Assembly: GCA_004299555.1 (NCBI GenBank)
Contig: SCQU01000016.1
Span: 1 to 63,862 of the forward strand
DNA length: 63,862 bases
Source: Rhodanobacteraceae bacterium
GTDB taxonomy: Bacteria > Pseudomonadota > Gammaproteobacteria > Xanthomonadales > Rhodanobacteraceae
Reading direction: 5' to 3'
The notes under the pieces were generated by a model. The model did not search any database and was not told the origin of the DNA. It was given only the letters and a program-made list of their open reading frames with translations. This document shows, in pieces, positions 34,017-43,042 of this stretch; the first letter of the stretch is position 1, and every line of letters begins with the position of its first letter. A program made the position numbers and the translations under genes.

Positions 34017-36977
34017 ATGCCGCACGCCCACCTCGAGTTGCACCGTCCGACCGGCGACGAGGTCAAGACCACGACCTGCTACATGTGTGCGTGCCGCTGC
34101 GGCATCCGCGTGCATTTGCAAAACGGCCGCGTGCGCTACATCGACGGCAACCCGGCGCATCCGGTCAACCAGGGCGTCATCTGCGCCAAGGGTGCGTCCG
34201 GGATCATGCAGCACTATTCGCCGGCGCGGCTGCGCAAACCCTTGCTGCGGGTCGGCGAGCGCGGCGCGCACGAGTTTCGCGAGATCGAATGGGACGCGGC
34301 GTTGGCGCTTGCGGCGCAATGGCTGGGCGACCTCCGTGCCCGCAATCCGGACGAGCTCGCTTTTTTCACCGGCCGCGACCAGTCGCAGGCGCTAACCGCG
34401 TGGTGGGCACAGCAGTTCGGTACCTTCAACTACGCCGCGCACGGCGGGTTCTGCTCGGTCAACATGGCCGCGGCCGGCATGTACACCTTCGGGGGCTCGT
34501 TCTGGGAATTCGGCGAGCCCGACTGGGACCGCGCCCGGTACTTGATGCTGTGGGGCGTGGCCGAAGACCACGACTCCAATCCGATCAAGCTGGGCCTGAG
34601 CCAACTCAAAAGCCGTGGTGCCAAGATCGTCGCCATCAACCCGGTACGCACGGGCTACGCCTCGATCGCGGATGAATGGGTGCCGGTCAATCCGGGCACC
34701 GACGGCCTGCTCGCGGGTGCGCTGATCCACGAGCTCCTGACCCGCGACCGGGTCGATTTCGATTACCTCGTGCGCTATACCAATGCGCACCACCTGGTGA
34801 TCCGCGCCCCTGGCGCCGCGGACGACGGATTGATCGCGCGTGGTGCCAACGGCAAACCGCTGTGCGCTGCGCGCGACCCTACGCAGGCCCCGGACCCTCA
34901 CCCCAGTCCCCTCTCCCGGCGGGAGAGGGGAGAAGAAATCCCCCTCCGTCCGGGAGACGGTGGCGCGCCAGCGCCGGGTGAGGGTACGCATGCGCGTTGC
35001 CGCATCGTTGACGCCACACTGCCGGACATCGCCCCCCTCATCGCTGGCGAATACACCCTGCCCGACGGGCGCACGGCGGTGCCGTCATTCCAGCTCGTGG
35101 CCGAGCGGTTCCTGGCCGGTGCATACGCGCCGGAAGCCGTCAGCGAGCGCTGCGGCGTACCCGTTGCGACCATCCGCCGGCTCGCGGCCGAACTGGCCCA
35201 CACCGCGTTCGAGGAAGCCATCGAACTGCCGATTGCCTGGACCGACACCCATGGCCGCCCGCACGCCAGCATGGTCGGCCGGCCGGTCGCGATGCACGCG
35301 ATGCGCGGAATCGCGGCGCACGCCAACGGATTCCACACCTGCCGCACGATCCACCTGCTACAGCTCCTGCTCGGCGCCATCGACACCCCCGGCAGCTACC
35401 GCTACCACCCGCCCTACCCGCAACCGGCACCGCCCGGCAACCAGCCCGCGCGTACGCGCAAGCCGGATGGCTCGCTCGACGGCGGCCCGCTGGGTTATCC
35501 GCAGTCACCCGGCGACCTGCTGGTCGACGCGGACGGCCGGCCACGCCGGCTGGATCACGCCTTCAGCTGGGAGTTTCCGCTGGCGGCGCACGGGCTGCTG
35601 CAGTCGGTGATCCGCAACGCCGTGGAAGGTGATCCTTCGAGGATCGATACGCTGTTCCTGTTCATGGCCAACATGGGCTGGAACTCGGCCATGGACAGCG
35701 CGCATACGCGCGAGCTGCTCTGCGCCAAGGACGCCGCGGGCGCCTACAGGATCCCGCACATCATCTACGTCGACGCCTACGATTCGGAAACCGTTGCGTT
35801 CGCCGACCTCGTGCTGCCAGACACGACCTACCTCGAGCGCTACGACTGCATCAGCCTGCTGGATCGGCCGATCAGCGATGCGGATCACGCGGCCGATGCC
35901 ATCCGCCAGCCGGTGGTCGCGCCCGACCGCGACGTGCGCCCCTTCCAGGACGTCCTGCTGGATCTCGGCGCACGTCTGCGCCTGCCGCACATGGCCAACG
36001 CCGACGGCAGCCCGGCCTACAAGAACTACGCCGACTACATGGTGCGCCACGAGCGCGCACCCGGGATCGGCTTGTTGGCCGGCTGGCGCGGCGCCGATGG
36101 CTCACACACGCGCACCGGTGCGCCCAATCCCGCGCAGTTGCAGCGCTACATCGAGCACGGGTGTTTTTTCGAGACGCGTGTCCCCGAGGCCGGCGCATAT
36201 TACCGGATGGCCAATCGCGATTACCTGGCGTGGGCGCGCTCGATGGGTTTCGTCGCCTCCCTGGAACCGGTCACCCTGCAGCTCTACTGTGAAACCCTGC
36301 AGCGCTTCCGCCTGGCGGCGCAAGGCCACGGCGCGGTACAGCCGCCGGCCTCCGAACGCGCACGCGTCGCGCGCTATTTCGATCCGGTTCCGTTCTGGTA
36401 CCCGTCACCAAGCGACGCCGGGTTGCCCCTCCCTCCGGGAGGGGGTACGAACGCGCGAACGCGCGACGCAAATCCGCACCCCCAACCCTTCTCCCGCGAA
36501 GAGAGCGCAGAAAGCTACCCGCTCTCGGCGATCACCCAACGGCCGATGTTCATGTACCACGCGTGGGGTTCGCAAAATCGCTGGCTGCGCCAGATCGCCG
36601 CGCGAAACGTCCTGTACGTCCACCCGCAAACCCTGGCCGCGCACCGCATTGCCAGCGGCGACTGGGCCTGGCTGGCGTCCCCGCGCGGGCGCATCCGCGT
36701 GGAAGTGCGTGCCCACGCGGCGACCGCCCCCGGCACGGTGTGGACGTGGAACGCGATTGGCAAGCAACGCGGCGCGTGGAAACTCGGCAAGCGTGCGCCC
36801 GAATTCACCGAGGGTTTTTTGCTCAACCACCTGATCGGCGAGCGCGCGCGCGATCCACGCTACGCCAACGGCGACCCGGTCACGGGCCAGGCTGCCTGGT
36901 TTGACCTGAAGGTGCGGCTGGAGCCTGATCCCGCGCCGCACACACCGGGCCACCGCTTCGAGCCCGCGGTCGCCTGA
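34017..36977 (+). CDS. soeA: SoeA-like molybdopterin oxidoreductase, catalytic subunit
   Basis: A 986-aa member of the DMSO-reductase superfamily. An N-terminal [4Fe-4S] motif CYMCACRCGIRV with a distal Cys in GVICAKG is followed by the Mo-bisMGD domains and a C-terminal cofactor-binding domain (WTWNAIGKQRGAWKL). There is no Tat signal, so it is cytoplasmic, as for SoeABC, which oxidises sulfite to sulfate and feeds electrons to quinone. Its partners lie at 39276 and 40154. Residues about 293-323 and 801-836 are repeat-derived insertions in frame. Other CISM enzymes are possible; sulfite is the best guess from length, lack of Tat and partner genes. Confidence 0.78.
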   Translation: MPHAHLELHRPTGDEVKTTTCYMCACRCGIRVHLQNGRVRYIDGNPAHPVNQGVICAKGASGIMQHYSPARLRKPLLRVGERGAHEFREIEWDAALALAAQWLGDLRARNPDELAFFTGRDQSQALTAWWAQQFGTFNYAAHGGFCSVNMAAAGMYTFGGSFWEFGEPDWDRARYLMLWGVAEDHDSNPIKLGLSQLKSRGAKIVAINPVRTGYASIADEWVPVNPGTDGLLAGALIHELLTRDRVDFDYLVRYTNAHHLVIRAPGAADDGLIARGANGKPLCAARDPTQAPDPHPSPLSRRERGEEIPLRPGDGGAPAPGEGTHARCRIVDATLPDIAPLIAGEYTLPDGRTAVPSFQLVAERFLAGAYAPEAVSERCGVPVATIRRLAAELAHTAFEEAIELPIAWTDTHGRPHASMVGRPVAMHAMRGIAAHANGFHTCRTIHLLQLLLGAIDTPGSYRYHPPYPQPAPPGNQPARTRKPDGSLDGGPLGYPQSPGDLLVDADGRPRRLDHAFSWEFPLAAHGLLQSVIRNAVEGDPSRIDTLFLFMANMGWNSAMDSAHTRELLCAKDAAGAYRIPHIIYVDAYDSETVAFADLVLPDTTYLERYDCISLLDRPISDADHAADAIRQPVVAPDRDVRPFQDVLLDLGARLRLPHMANADGSPAYKNYADYMVRHERAPGIGLLAGWRGADGSHTRTGAPNPAQLQRYIEHGCFFETRVPEAGAYYRMANRDYLAWARSMGFVASLEPVTLQLYCETLQRFRLAAQGHGAVQPPASERARVARYFDPVPFWYPSPSDAGLPLPPGGGTNARTRDANPHPQPFSREESAESYPLSAITQRPMFMYHAWGSQNRWLRQIAARNVLYVHPQTLAAHRIASGDWAWLASPRGRIRVEVRAHAATAPGTVWTWNAIGKQRGAWKLGKRAPEFTEGFLLNHLIGERARDPRYANGDPVTGQAAWFDLKVRLEPDPAPHTPGHRFEPAVA
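34894..34985. repeat. Palindromic repeat inside soeA (first)
   Basis: Bounded by ACCCTCACCC (34894-34903) and its inverse GGGTGAGGGT (34976-34985), with an inner CCCCTCTCCCGGCGGGAGAG hairpin. It is read through in frame as PDPHPSPLSRRERGEEIPLR and neighbours. Confidence 0.82.
36418..36525. repeat. Palindromic repeat inside soeA (second)
   Basis: CCCCTCCCTCCGGGAGGGGG forms a tight hairpin and CACCCCCAACCCTTCTCCCG follows. It is translated in frame as LPLPPGGGTNARTRDANPHP and PFSREESAES between otherwise normal soeA sequence. Confidence 0.75.
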
Positions 36978-37134
36978 ACGTTTTTTTTTCATCGTCGTGG
37001 CAAGCTGCGTTCGTGGCCGCGCAGCTGCACACAGCCGCGCTCGCGTCGCGGCAAGACCGGCAACACGCGGAACACCGATTGAAACGGGGAGAGCGATCCG
37101 TGCCTGACCTGGCGTTCACGCAAGAGACGCGCCG

Positions 37135-38892
37135 ATGACCTGGGAAGCCTGGGCCACGGCCGTGATCATCGTGATCGCGATGGTGCTGTTCGCCAGCGAG
37201 AAGGTGCGCGTGGACGTGGTCGCGCTGATCACGCTGGCGCTGCTGGTCGCGCTTGGCATCGTCAGTCCGGAACAGGCGCTCTCGGGCTTCAGCAACGAAG
37301 CCACCGTGACGGTCGCGGCCATGTTTGCGCTGGCGCTCGGGATCGAACACTCGGGCGCGCTGGAACCGGTCATCCGCTTGCTGTCGAAGATCCGCAGCCC
37401 GTGGCTGCTGACGCTCGGGATCATGCTGGTGGTCGCCCCGCTCGGCGCGTTCATCAAGAACACCGCACTGGTCGCGACCTTCCTGCCGCTTACCCTGCGC
37501 ATCTGCCGGAACACCGGCACCTCGCCGGCGCGGGTCCTGATGCCGATGGCGTTCGCAGCGCAGATGGGCGGCGTCGCCACCCTGGTCGGCACCTCGTCCA
37601 ACCTGCTGGTCGATTCCCTGGCGCAAAAGCAGGGGCTGCAGCCGTTCGGAATCTTCGAGTTCACCCACCTCGGCGTGCTGCTCGCGATCGCCGGCATCGT
37701 GTACCTCATGGTGATCGGCCGCTCGCTGCTGCCGAAGCGCCTCGACAACGAGGTTTCCGGCCCGCCCGAGGTAGGCAAGTATGTGACCGAACTGAAGGTC
37801 ATGTCCGACTCGGCGCTGGTCGGCCAGACCATCGCCGAGGCGAAGCTGGGCGAACAGAACGTGTATCCGCTCGAACTCCTGCGCGGCGACCAGCACATGT
37901 GGTCACCGCGCACCCAGAAACTTGCCGTCGGCGACGTGCTGCTGGTACGCGGCGAATGGGACAAGCTCGAGCACTTCCGCAAGCACGCCGGGCTCGAGCT
38001 CGATCCCGAATTCACCCACGTGGATGACAGCACCAAGGCCAACGTGCTGGTCGAGGCCATGATTGCGCCGGCCAGCATGGCCGAAGACCGCACCCTGCGC
38101 GACCTGGATTTGCTGCCCACCTATAGCGCCACCGTGCTCGGCATCCACCGCCGCGGGCACCTGCTGCGCGACAAGCTCCGCGACATCGCCTTCCGCACCG
38201 GCGACGTGTTGATGCTGATGTTGCCGGCCGACGCGGTGCACCGGCTGCGCCGCGACGATCGCTTCGTGGTCCTCAACGAACGTGAAAACCTCCGCCACCC
38301 CGCGTACAAGGCGTTCGTCGCCGTCGGCATCATGGCCGCGGTGATCATCGTCTCGGCGCTGCACTGGCTGCCGATCCCGATCGCCGCGATCTGCGGCGTC
38401 GCCGCGATGGCGCTGACCCGCTGCTTCGGACGCAAGGATGTGTACCAGGGCATGGATTGGAAAATCATCATCCTGCTCGGCGCGATCCTGCCGCTCGGAT
38501 TCGCGATCGAACAGACGGGCCTGGCGCAGGTGGTGGTCACCGGCGCACTCGATCTCGTGGGCAATCACGGGCCACTGGCCGCGCTGTTGATGGTGTATGT
38601 CCTGACCGCGCTCCTGACCGAACTCATGGGCCACAATCCGTCGGTGGTGCTGATGGTCGGCATCGCGGTCAGCGTCGCACACGCCGTCCACGCCGACCCG
38701 CGCCCGTTCGTGGTCGCGGTCGCGTTTGCCGCCGCGACTTCGTTCGCGACGCCGGTCGGCTACCCGACCAACACGATGGTGTACTACGCCGGGGGCTATC
38801 GCTTTACCGATTTCACCAAAGTAGGATTACCGCTGATCGCGCTGTTTTGCGCGTTGTCGATGTATCTCATTCCGAGCATCTGGCCGTTCTGA
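37135..38892 (+). CDS. DASS/SLC13-family anion transporter with two RCK_C domains
   Basis: A 585-aa membrane protein. N-terminal helices include LVGTSSNLLVDSLAQKQG, the family ion/substrate motif. Two central TrkA_C-like domains (KVMSDSALVGQTIAEAKLGE; RDLDLLPTYSATVLGIHRRG) are followed by C-terminal helices with SFATPVGYPTNTMVYYAGGY. Such proteins move sulfate or dicarboxylates with Na+. It lies between soeA and soeB, so export or import of sulfate/sulfite is a natural inference. Confidence 0.87.
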   Translation: MTWEAWATAVIIVIAMVLFASEKVRVDVVALITLALLVALGIVSPEQALSGFSNEATVTVAAMFALALGIEHSGALEPVIRLLSKIRSPWLLTLGIMLVVAPLGAFIKNTALVATFLPLTLRICRNTGTSPARVLMPMAFAAQMGGVATLVGTSSNLLVDSLAQKQGLQPFGIFEFTHLGVLLAIAGIVYLMVIGRSLLPKRLDNEVSGPPEVGKYVTELKVMSDSALVGQTIAEAKLGEQNVYPLELLRGDQHMWSPRTQKLAVGDVLLVRGEWDKLEHFRKHAGLELDPEFTHVDDSTKANVLVEAMIAPASMAEDRTLRDLDLLPTYSATVLGIHRRGHLLRDKLRDIAFRTGDVLMLMLPADAVHRLRRDDRFVVLNERENLRHPAYKAFVAVGIMAAVIIVSALHWLPIPIAAICGVAAMALTRCFGRKDVYQGMDWKIIILLGAILPLGFAIEQTGLAQVVVTGALDLVGNHGPLAALLMVYVLTALLTELMGHNPSVVLMVGIAVSVAHAVHADPRPFVVAVAFAAATSFATPVGYPTNTMVYYAGGYRFTDFTKVGLPLIALFCALSMYLIPSIWPF

Positions 38893-39275
38893 TTTGCCAT
38901 GGTTTGCTTGCAGACGACATCCATGTCTCTTTCCGCGCCGTCCAACGGCGCGGGCCCCTTTTTGGCATTGCCCAAAAAGGGGCGAAAAAGGCTAGGCGCC
39001 GGAGGCGGCGGTCGAACGAACATCGGGTCCGTTCGACTACCCTGCGATGCTCGCCGAATGGCGGCCGCGCCGAACTCGCGCCGGCCCGCTTGGCGCAAGA
39101 AGCGCAGGGAAGTTTCGGCAACACGACGTTGCCGAAACCGGTGTGCCGGGCGCAGTGGCTTTGGTTACTTTCCCCGAAAGGAAAGTAACTCCGCCCGCTC
39201 CGCGGGCGGAACCGTTTTTCAACACCGAGTGAGGAAGGAAGGCGGTACCACGCCAACGCCATCGAGTCAGGCACC
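38893..39275. repeat. Intergenic block with composite dispersed repeat, copy B
   Basis: Contains a CCCCTTTTTGGCATTGCCCA/AAAAAGGGG hairpin (38955-38980) and a segment TGCTCGCCGAATGGCGGCCG plus CGCCGAACTCGC that is inverted relative to the one near 52400. Then comes copy B (39113-39212): TTTCGGCAAC/GTTGCCGAAA, GTTACTTTC/GAAAGTAAC and CCGCCCGC/GCGGGCGG hairpins. No gene is seen. Confidence 0.8.
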
Positions 39276-40157
39276 ATGACCAGTCTTCCCGCACCCGCGA
39301 AAAAGAAGCTCGGGTTGGTGATCGACCTCGACACCTGCGTCGGCTGCCACGCCTGCGCGATCGCCTGCAAGGAGTGGAACGACGGTGGCGCTTTCGGCCC
39401 CCTGGCCGACGACGACCCCTACGGCGCCGACCCGCACGGCGTGTGGTTCAACCGCGTGCATTCCTACGAAGTGCAGCCACCCGCGCACGCGAATGCCCCG
39501 CGCGAAGTGACGCTCGACAGCCTCATGGGCACGGCACCGCCCGACGCTGCCGGTACCGACATGCCCGCGCCGCAGATGGTGCATTTCCCGCGCTCGTGCC
39601 TGCACTGCGAGACCCCCGACTGCGTGACGGTGTGCCCGACCGGCGCGAGCTACAAGCGCGCCGAAGATGGCATCGTGCTGGTCGATGAGGACAAGTGCAT
39701 CGGCTGCCAGCTGTGTGCGTGGGCCTGCCCGTATGGCGCGCGCGAGATCGCGTTGCCGCACCCGAAGACGCCGGCCTCCGACACCGGCCGCACGGACCAG
39801 AAGCGCGGCACGATGCAAAAATGCACCCTGTGCGTGGATCGGATCTACAACGAAACCCTGGACGCGTGTGACCGCCAGCCTGCCTGCGTGCTGGCGTGTC
39901 CGACCCACGCGCGCCTGTTTGGGGACCTTGGCGACCCGGATTCCAACGTCTCGAAAGTCGTCGCCGAACGCGGCGGCTTCGCACTGATGCCGGAATTTGG
40001 GTACCAGCCGGTCAACCGGTACCTGCCGCCGCGGCCACGCCGCGATGGCTCGACCATTGCCGCCACGCCCACGCAACCCGCACCGCGGGCCGAAACGCTG
40101 GATACGGAAAAGCTGCCGCCGCTCCTGCGCTGGCTCGACAAGGCGCTCAGCCGATGA
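39276..40157 (+). CDS. soeB: SoeB-like four-cluster ferredoxin subunit
   Basis: A 293-aa DmsB/HybA-type iron-sulfur protein with four Cys groups: CVGCHACAIACKEWN, CLHCETPDCVTVCPTGA, CIGCQLCAWACPYGAR, and CTLCVDR with CDRQPACVLACPTHA. This is enough for four [4Fe-4S] clusters that relay electrons between the Mo subunit and the membrane. It has no signal peptide. It overlaps soeC by 4 bp (ATGA). Confidence 0.88.
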   Translation: MTSLPAPAKKKLGLVIDLDTCVGCHACAIACKEWNDGGAFGPLADDDPYGADPHGVWFNRVHSYEVQPPAHANAPREVTLDSLMGTAPPDAAGTDMPAPQMVHFPRSCLHCETPDCVTVCPTGASYKRAEDGIVLVDEDKCIGCQLCAWACPYGAREIALPHPKTPASDTGRTDQKRGTMQKCTLCVDRIYNETLDACDRQPACVLACPTHARLFGDLGDPDSNVSKVVAERGGFALMPEFGYQPVNRYLPPRPRRDGSTIAATPTQPAPRAETLDTEKLPPLLRWLDKALSR

Positions 40158-41086
40158 AACCCGCGCTGTCGGTGATTTTTTTCACGGTCTTGAGCGGCGC
40201 GGGCTACGGTGTGTGGTGCCTCGTCGGTGCGGCGCTCGCGGCCGGCATCTATCCGCAGGACCGCATCGACATCCTGCTGCCGCTCGGCTTTGGCTTCGTG
40301 CTGGTGACCGCAGGCCTCATGGCTTCGACGGCGCACCTCGGGCGTCCTGAACGCGCGTGGCGGGCGTTGACCCAGTGGCGAAGTTCCTGGCTCTCGCGCG
40401 AGGGCATCGCGGCGCTGGTGGCCTATCTGCCGCTCTTGATGCTGGCGTACCTGGCATGGCGTGGCGCCGCCGGCACACGCGTCCTCGGCGCGCTGCTGGC
40501 CGTGTGCGCGCTCGCGACGATCGGCTGTACCGCCAACATCTACCGCTCGCTGAAAACCATCCGCGCCTGGCGCGCGCGTCAGGTTGCCCCGCTGTACTTC
40601 ATGTTTGCGTGCCTCTCGGGCGGCCTGTGGCTGTGGGCGTGGCTGGCATCCCGCGCCGACACCTACGTCAGTGATGCCTTCCCGCTGGCCTTGCTGGTGC
40701 TGGCCATCGTCACCGCCCTGATCAAGGTCGACTACTGGCGCGGCATCGACGCGCTGCCCGCCCCCACCGCCGGACACGCGACCGGCCTTGAAATGCTGGG
40801 TGCGGTGCGCGCGTTCGAAGGACCGGTCACCGAGGAAAGCTACCTCACCCGCGAAATGGCCTTCGTGCTCGCACGCAAGCATTCGGCCCGCCTGCGGCCG
40901 ATCGCACTCACCCTGTTTGCCGCGGTCCCCGCGCTGGCCATCGCGATCGCCCTGCCGAGCGGTGCCGGCTGGCTTGCCATCGTCGCCGCGGCCGCGGCCA
41001 GCGGGGGCGTGTTGGTCGAACGCTGGCTGTTTTTTGCCGAAGCGCGCCACGCCGTGGCGGCATTTTTCCCGCGTGCGGTGCCTTGA
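40154..41086 (+). CDS. soeC: SoeC-like DmsC-family membrane anchor
   Basis: A 310-aa protein with eight predicted helices of the DmsC/NrfD-like anchor family (FFTVLSGAGYGVWCLVGAAL; ASTAHLGRPERAWRALTQWR; LSREGIAALVAYLPLLMLAY; NIYRSLKTIRAW). It would anchor SoeAB to the inner membrane and exchange electrons with the quinone pool. Its start overlaps the soeB stop. Confidence 0.85.
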   Translation: MKPALSVIFFTVLSGAGYGVWCLVGAALAAGIYPQDRIDILLPLGFGFVLVTAGLMASTAHLGRPERAWRALTQWRSSWLSREGIAALVAYLPLLMLAYLAWRGAAGTRVLGALLAVCALATIGCTANIYRSLKTIRAWRARQVAPLYFMFACLSGGLWLWAWLASRADTYVSDAFPLALLVLAIVTALIKVDYWRGIDALPAPTAGHATGLEMLGAVRAFEGPVTEESYLTREMAFVLARKHSARLRPIALTLFAAVPALAIAIALPSGAGWLAIVAAAAASGGVLVERWLFFAEARHAVAAFFPRAVP

Positions 41087-41191
41087 AAGACCGGTTCCCG
41101 GCCTCACGTTTCATCACGCCAATTTAACACGTGTTCAGCGCCTGGCCGCGAGCCTTGTTGGCCTCTGCTGCACGCATCAAGGAGTCACCCC

Positions 41192-42049
41192 ATGCACTTC
41201 ACCCCGATCGCCGCCCTGCTGGCGGCCTCTGCATTGTGCTTGCCCGCATTCGCCCTGGCCGGCGCGCCCGCGGCCTCCGCGCCAACTGCGGCGACCTCCA
41301 ACTGGAGCGGCAGCGGCGAATTCGGACTTGCCAACGCAACCGGCAACACCAAATCGCTGAACATCGATGCCAAGTTCAGGCTCGGTTACGAGAGCGACAT
41401 CTGGAAAGACAGCTTCTTTCTCGACGCCAACCGCGCCAAGAGCAACGTCAAGGTCCCGATCGTCCAATCCGGTGTGACGGTCGGCGAAACCACCAGCTAC
41501 CAGACCACCGCCAGCCACTACGACGCCGGCGGTTCGATCGGCTACAAGTTCGACCCGCGTGCCTACGCGGTCGGCGCCGCGCGGTACGACCACGACGATT
41601 TCGCGTCCAACCGCTGGCAGGAAGTGGCTTCGATCGGTTTCGGCTACATCCTGCTGAAGGACGCCCGCAACGAGCTGTCGGTCGAAGCCGGCCCCGGTTA
41701 CAAGCGTTACCAGCCGCAGACCTTCAGCGTGGTCGACGCAACCGTCACCCCGCCGCAGGTCAGCCGCATCACGCCGCCGGCGCAGGACGAAGCCATCGGC
41801 CGCGCACTGGTCAACTACAAGCTGGCCTTGAACGACAGCACCAGCCTCGAAGAGACGTTCCTCGCGGAAGCCGGCAGCCAGAACAAGTACTACCAGAACG
41901 ACCTCGGCCTCGCGGTCGCGATGACCCGGACGCTGGCGCTGAAGATCGCCTACGAGAACCGTTACAACTCCGACATCGTGCCCGGTACGCGGCACATGGA
42001 CACGCTGTTCACCACCAACCTCGTGTACAGCTTCGGCAAGTCGAGGTAG
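41192..42049 (+). CDS. DUF481 outer-membrane protein (YdiY-like)
   Basis: A 285-aa protein with signal peptide (AFALAGAPA). The body is made of alternating beta-strands (WSGSGEFGLANATGNTKSLN, GGSIGYKFDPRAYAVGAARY) ending in LVYSFGKSR, which fits the DUF481 beta-barrel family. The exact role is unknown; homologues respond to salt or envelope stress. AAGGAG precedes the ATG. Confidence 0.85.
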   Translation: MHFTPIAALLAASALCLPAFALAGAPAASAPTAATSNWSGSGEFGLANATGNTKSLNIDAKFRLGYESDIWKDSFFLDANRAKSNVKVPIVQSGVTVGETTSYQTTASHYDAGGSIGYKFDPRAYAVGAARYDHDDFASNRWQEVASIGFGYILLKDARNELSVEAGPGYKRYQPQTFSVVDATVTPPQVSRITPPAQDEAIGRALVNYKLALNDSTSLEETFLAEAGSQNKYYQNDLGLAVAMTRTLALKIAYENRYNSDIVPGTRHMDTLFTTNLVYSFGKSR

Positions 42050-42059
42050 TCCAAGCTTC

Positions 42060-42235
42060 GGGACCCGGGATTGCCAAGCGCACCCACCCCCTTCCAAGGG
42101 AAGGGGTCGCGCCGAAGGCGCGCGGGATGCAGCAAGGCAACGAGCCATCCCCCTCTCGCGCTTCGCGCGCGTTCGCTTCGCGCCGCTCCGCCCTTCGCAA
42201 GCGAAGGGGAAGGCAAGCCATCAACCCGCAAGTTT
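42060..42235. repeat. Solitary GC-rich palindromic repeat block
   Basis: CCCCCTTCCAAGGGAAGGGG and GTCGCGCCGAAGGCGCGCGG, followed by CCCTTCGCAAGCGAAGGGG, show the two-hairpin unit seen repeated at 51049. It separates two convergent genes. Confidence 0.75.
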
Positions 42236-42670
42236 GCCCTTGACCCGCCCGGACAGCGCGCCCAGGTCGGCCCGGCCGGCCGCGCGTTCCTTCAGCAGGC
42301 CCATGACCTTGCCCATGTCGCGCGGCGAGACGGCGCCGGCGTCCGCGATGCATTGGGCGACCAGCGCATCCAGTTCAGCGGCGGTCAGTTGCGCGGGCAT
42401 GTAGGCTTCGATCACGCCGATTTCATAGCGCTCCTGTCCGGCCAGGTCTTCGCGCTTGGCCGCCGCGTACTGGGTCACCGAATCGCGCCGCTGTTTCAGC
42501 ATTTTCTCCAGCACCGCCAGCACCTGGGCGTCGGTGAGGACGATCCGCTCGTCGACTTCGCGCTGCTTGAGCGCCGCGAGGATCAAGCGGATGACCCCAA
42601 GGCGCTTCTTGTCGCCGCCCTTCATGGCGGTCTTCATGTCCGCGGTGATGCGTTGCTTCAATTGACTCAT
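42221..42670 (-). CDS. yqeY: GatB/YqeY domain protein
   Basis: A 149-aa YqeY family protein (MSQLKQRITADMKTAMKGGD; RLGVIRLILAALKQREVD; YEIGVIEAYMPAQLTAAELD) related to the tail domain of GatB, an all-helical tRNA-interacting module. It follows rpsU in the common rpsU-yqeY order, but a terminator lies between. The ATG at 42670 starts the family domain. Confidence 0.92.
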   Translation of the reverse strand: MSQLKQRITADMKTAMKGGDKKRLGVIRLILAALKQREVDERIVLTDAQVLAVLEKMLKQRRDSVTQYAAAKREDLAGQERYEIGVIEAYMPAQLTAAELDALVAQCIADAGAVSPRDMGKVMGLLKERAAGRADLGALSGRVKGKLAG

Positions 42671-42701
42671 GGCACGTTTCCTTCTGCTGCCTGCAGGCAC
42701 A

Positions 42702-42733
42702 CAAAAGGCCGGTGCTACAGTGCAGCACCGGCC
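42702..42733 (-). terminator. Rho-independent terminator after rpsU
   Basis: On the minus strand GGCCGGTGCT, a 7-base loop, AGCACCGGCC and TTTT form a perfect 10-bp stem with a T run, 28 bp after the rpsU stop. Some read-through to yqeY is expected. Confidence 0.9.
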
Positions 42734-42760
42734 CGGAATGGCAGGATCATTCGCCCCGAA

Positions 42761-42976
42761 TCAGTACAGGCGCTTGCGGCGCGTGACTTCGTGCGACAAC
42801 CGGCGCAGGTGGCGCTTGACCGCAGCCGCGCGCTTGCGCTTGCGTTCCTGGGTCGGCTTCTCGTAAAACTCGCGCTTGCGCGTTTCGGCGAGCACGCCGG
42901 CCTTCTCGCAGGTGCGCTTGAAACGGCGCAGGGCGATCTCGAACGGTTCGTTCTCGCGGACTTTGACGCTGGGCAT
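42761..42976 (-). CDS. rpsU: 30S ribosomal protein S21
   Basis: The 71-aa bS21 sequence begins [20 protein letters not shown] and has the basic helix [20 protein letters not shown]. It binds the 30S platform near the anti-Shine-Dalgarno. It is divergent from tsaD (66 bp apart), a conserved arrangement in gammaproteobacteria. Confidence 0.98.
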   Translation of the reverse strand: MPSVKVRENEPFEIALRRFKRTCEKAGVLAETRKREFYEKPTQERKRKRAAAVKRHLRRLSHEVTRRKRLY

Positions 42977-43042
42977 GGACGCTCCACTTGGTAAACTATC
43001 CCGCTCAACCGCGGGTGAGCCGCAAATTATAGCGGGAAAAAC

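Noticed and set aside
34017-36977. Respiratory arsenite oxidase or arsenate reductase (because ars genes are in the window)
   Set aside because: No Tat signal, 29 kb from the ars cluster, and the partner is a four-cluster ferredoxin plus DmsC-type anchor; SoeA fits better.
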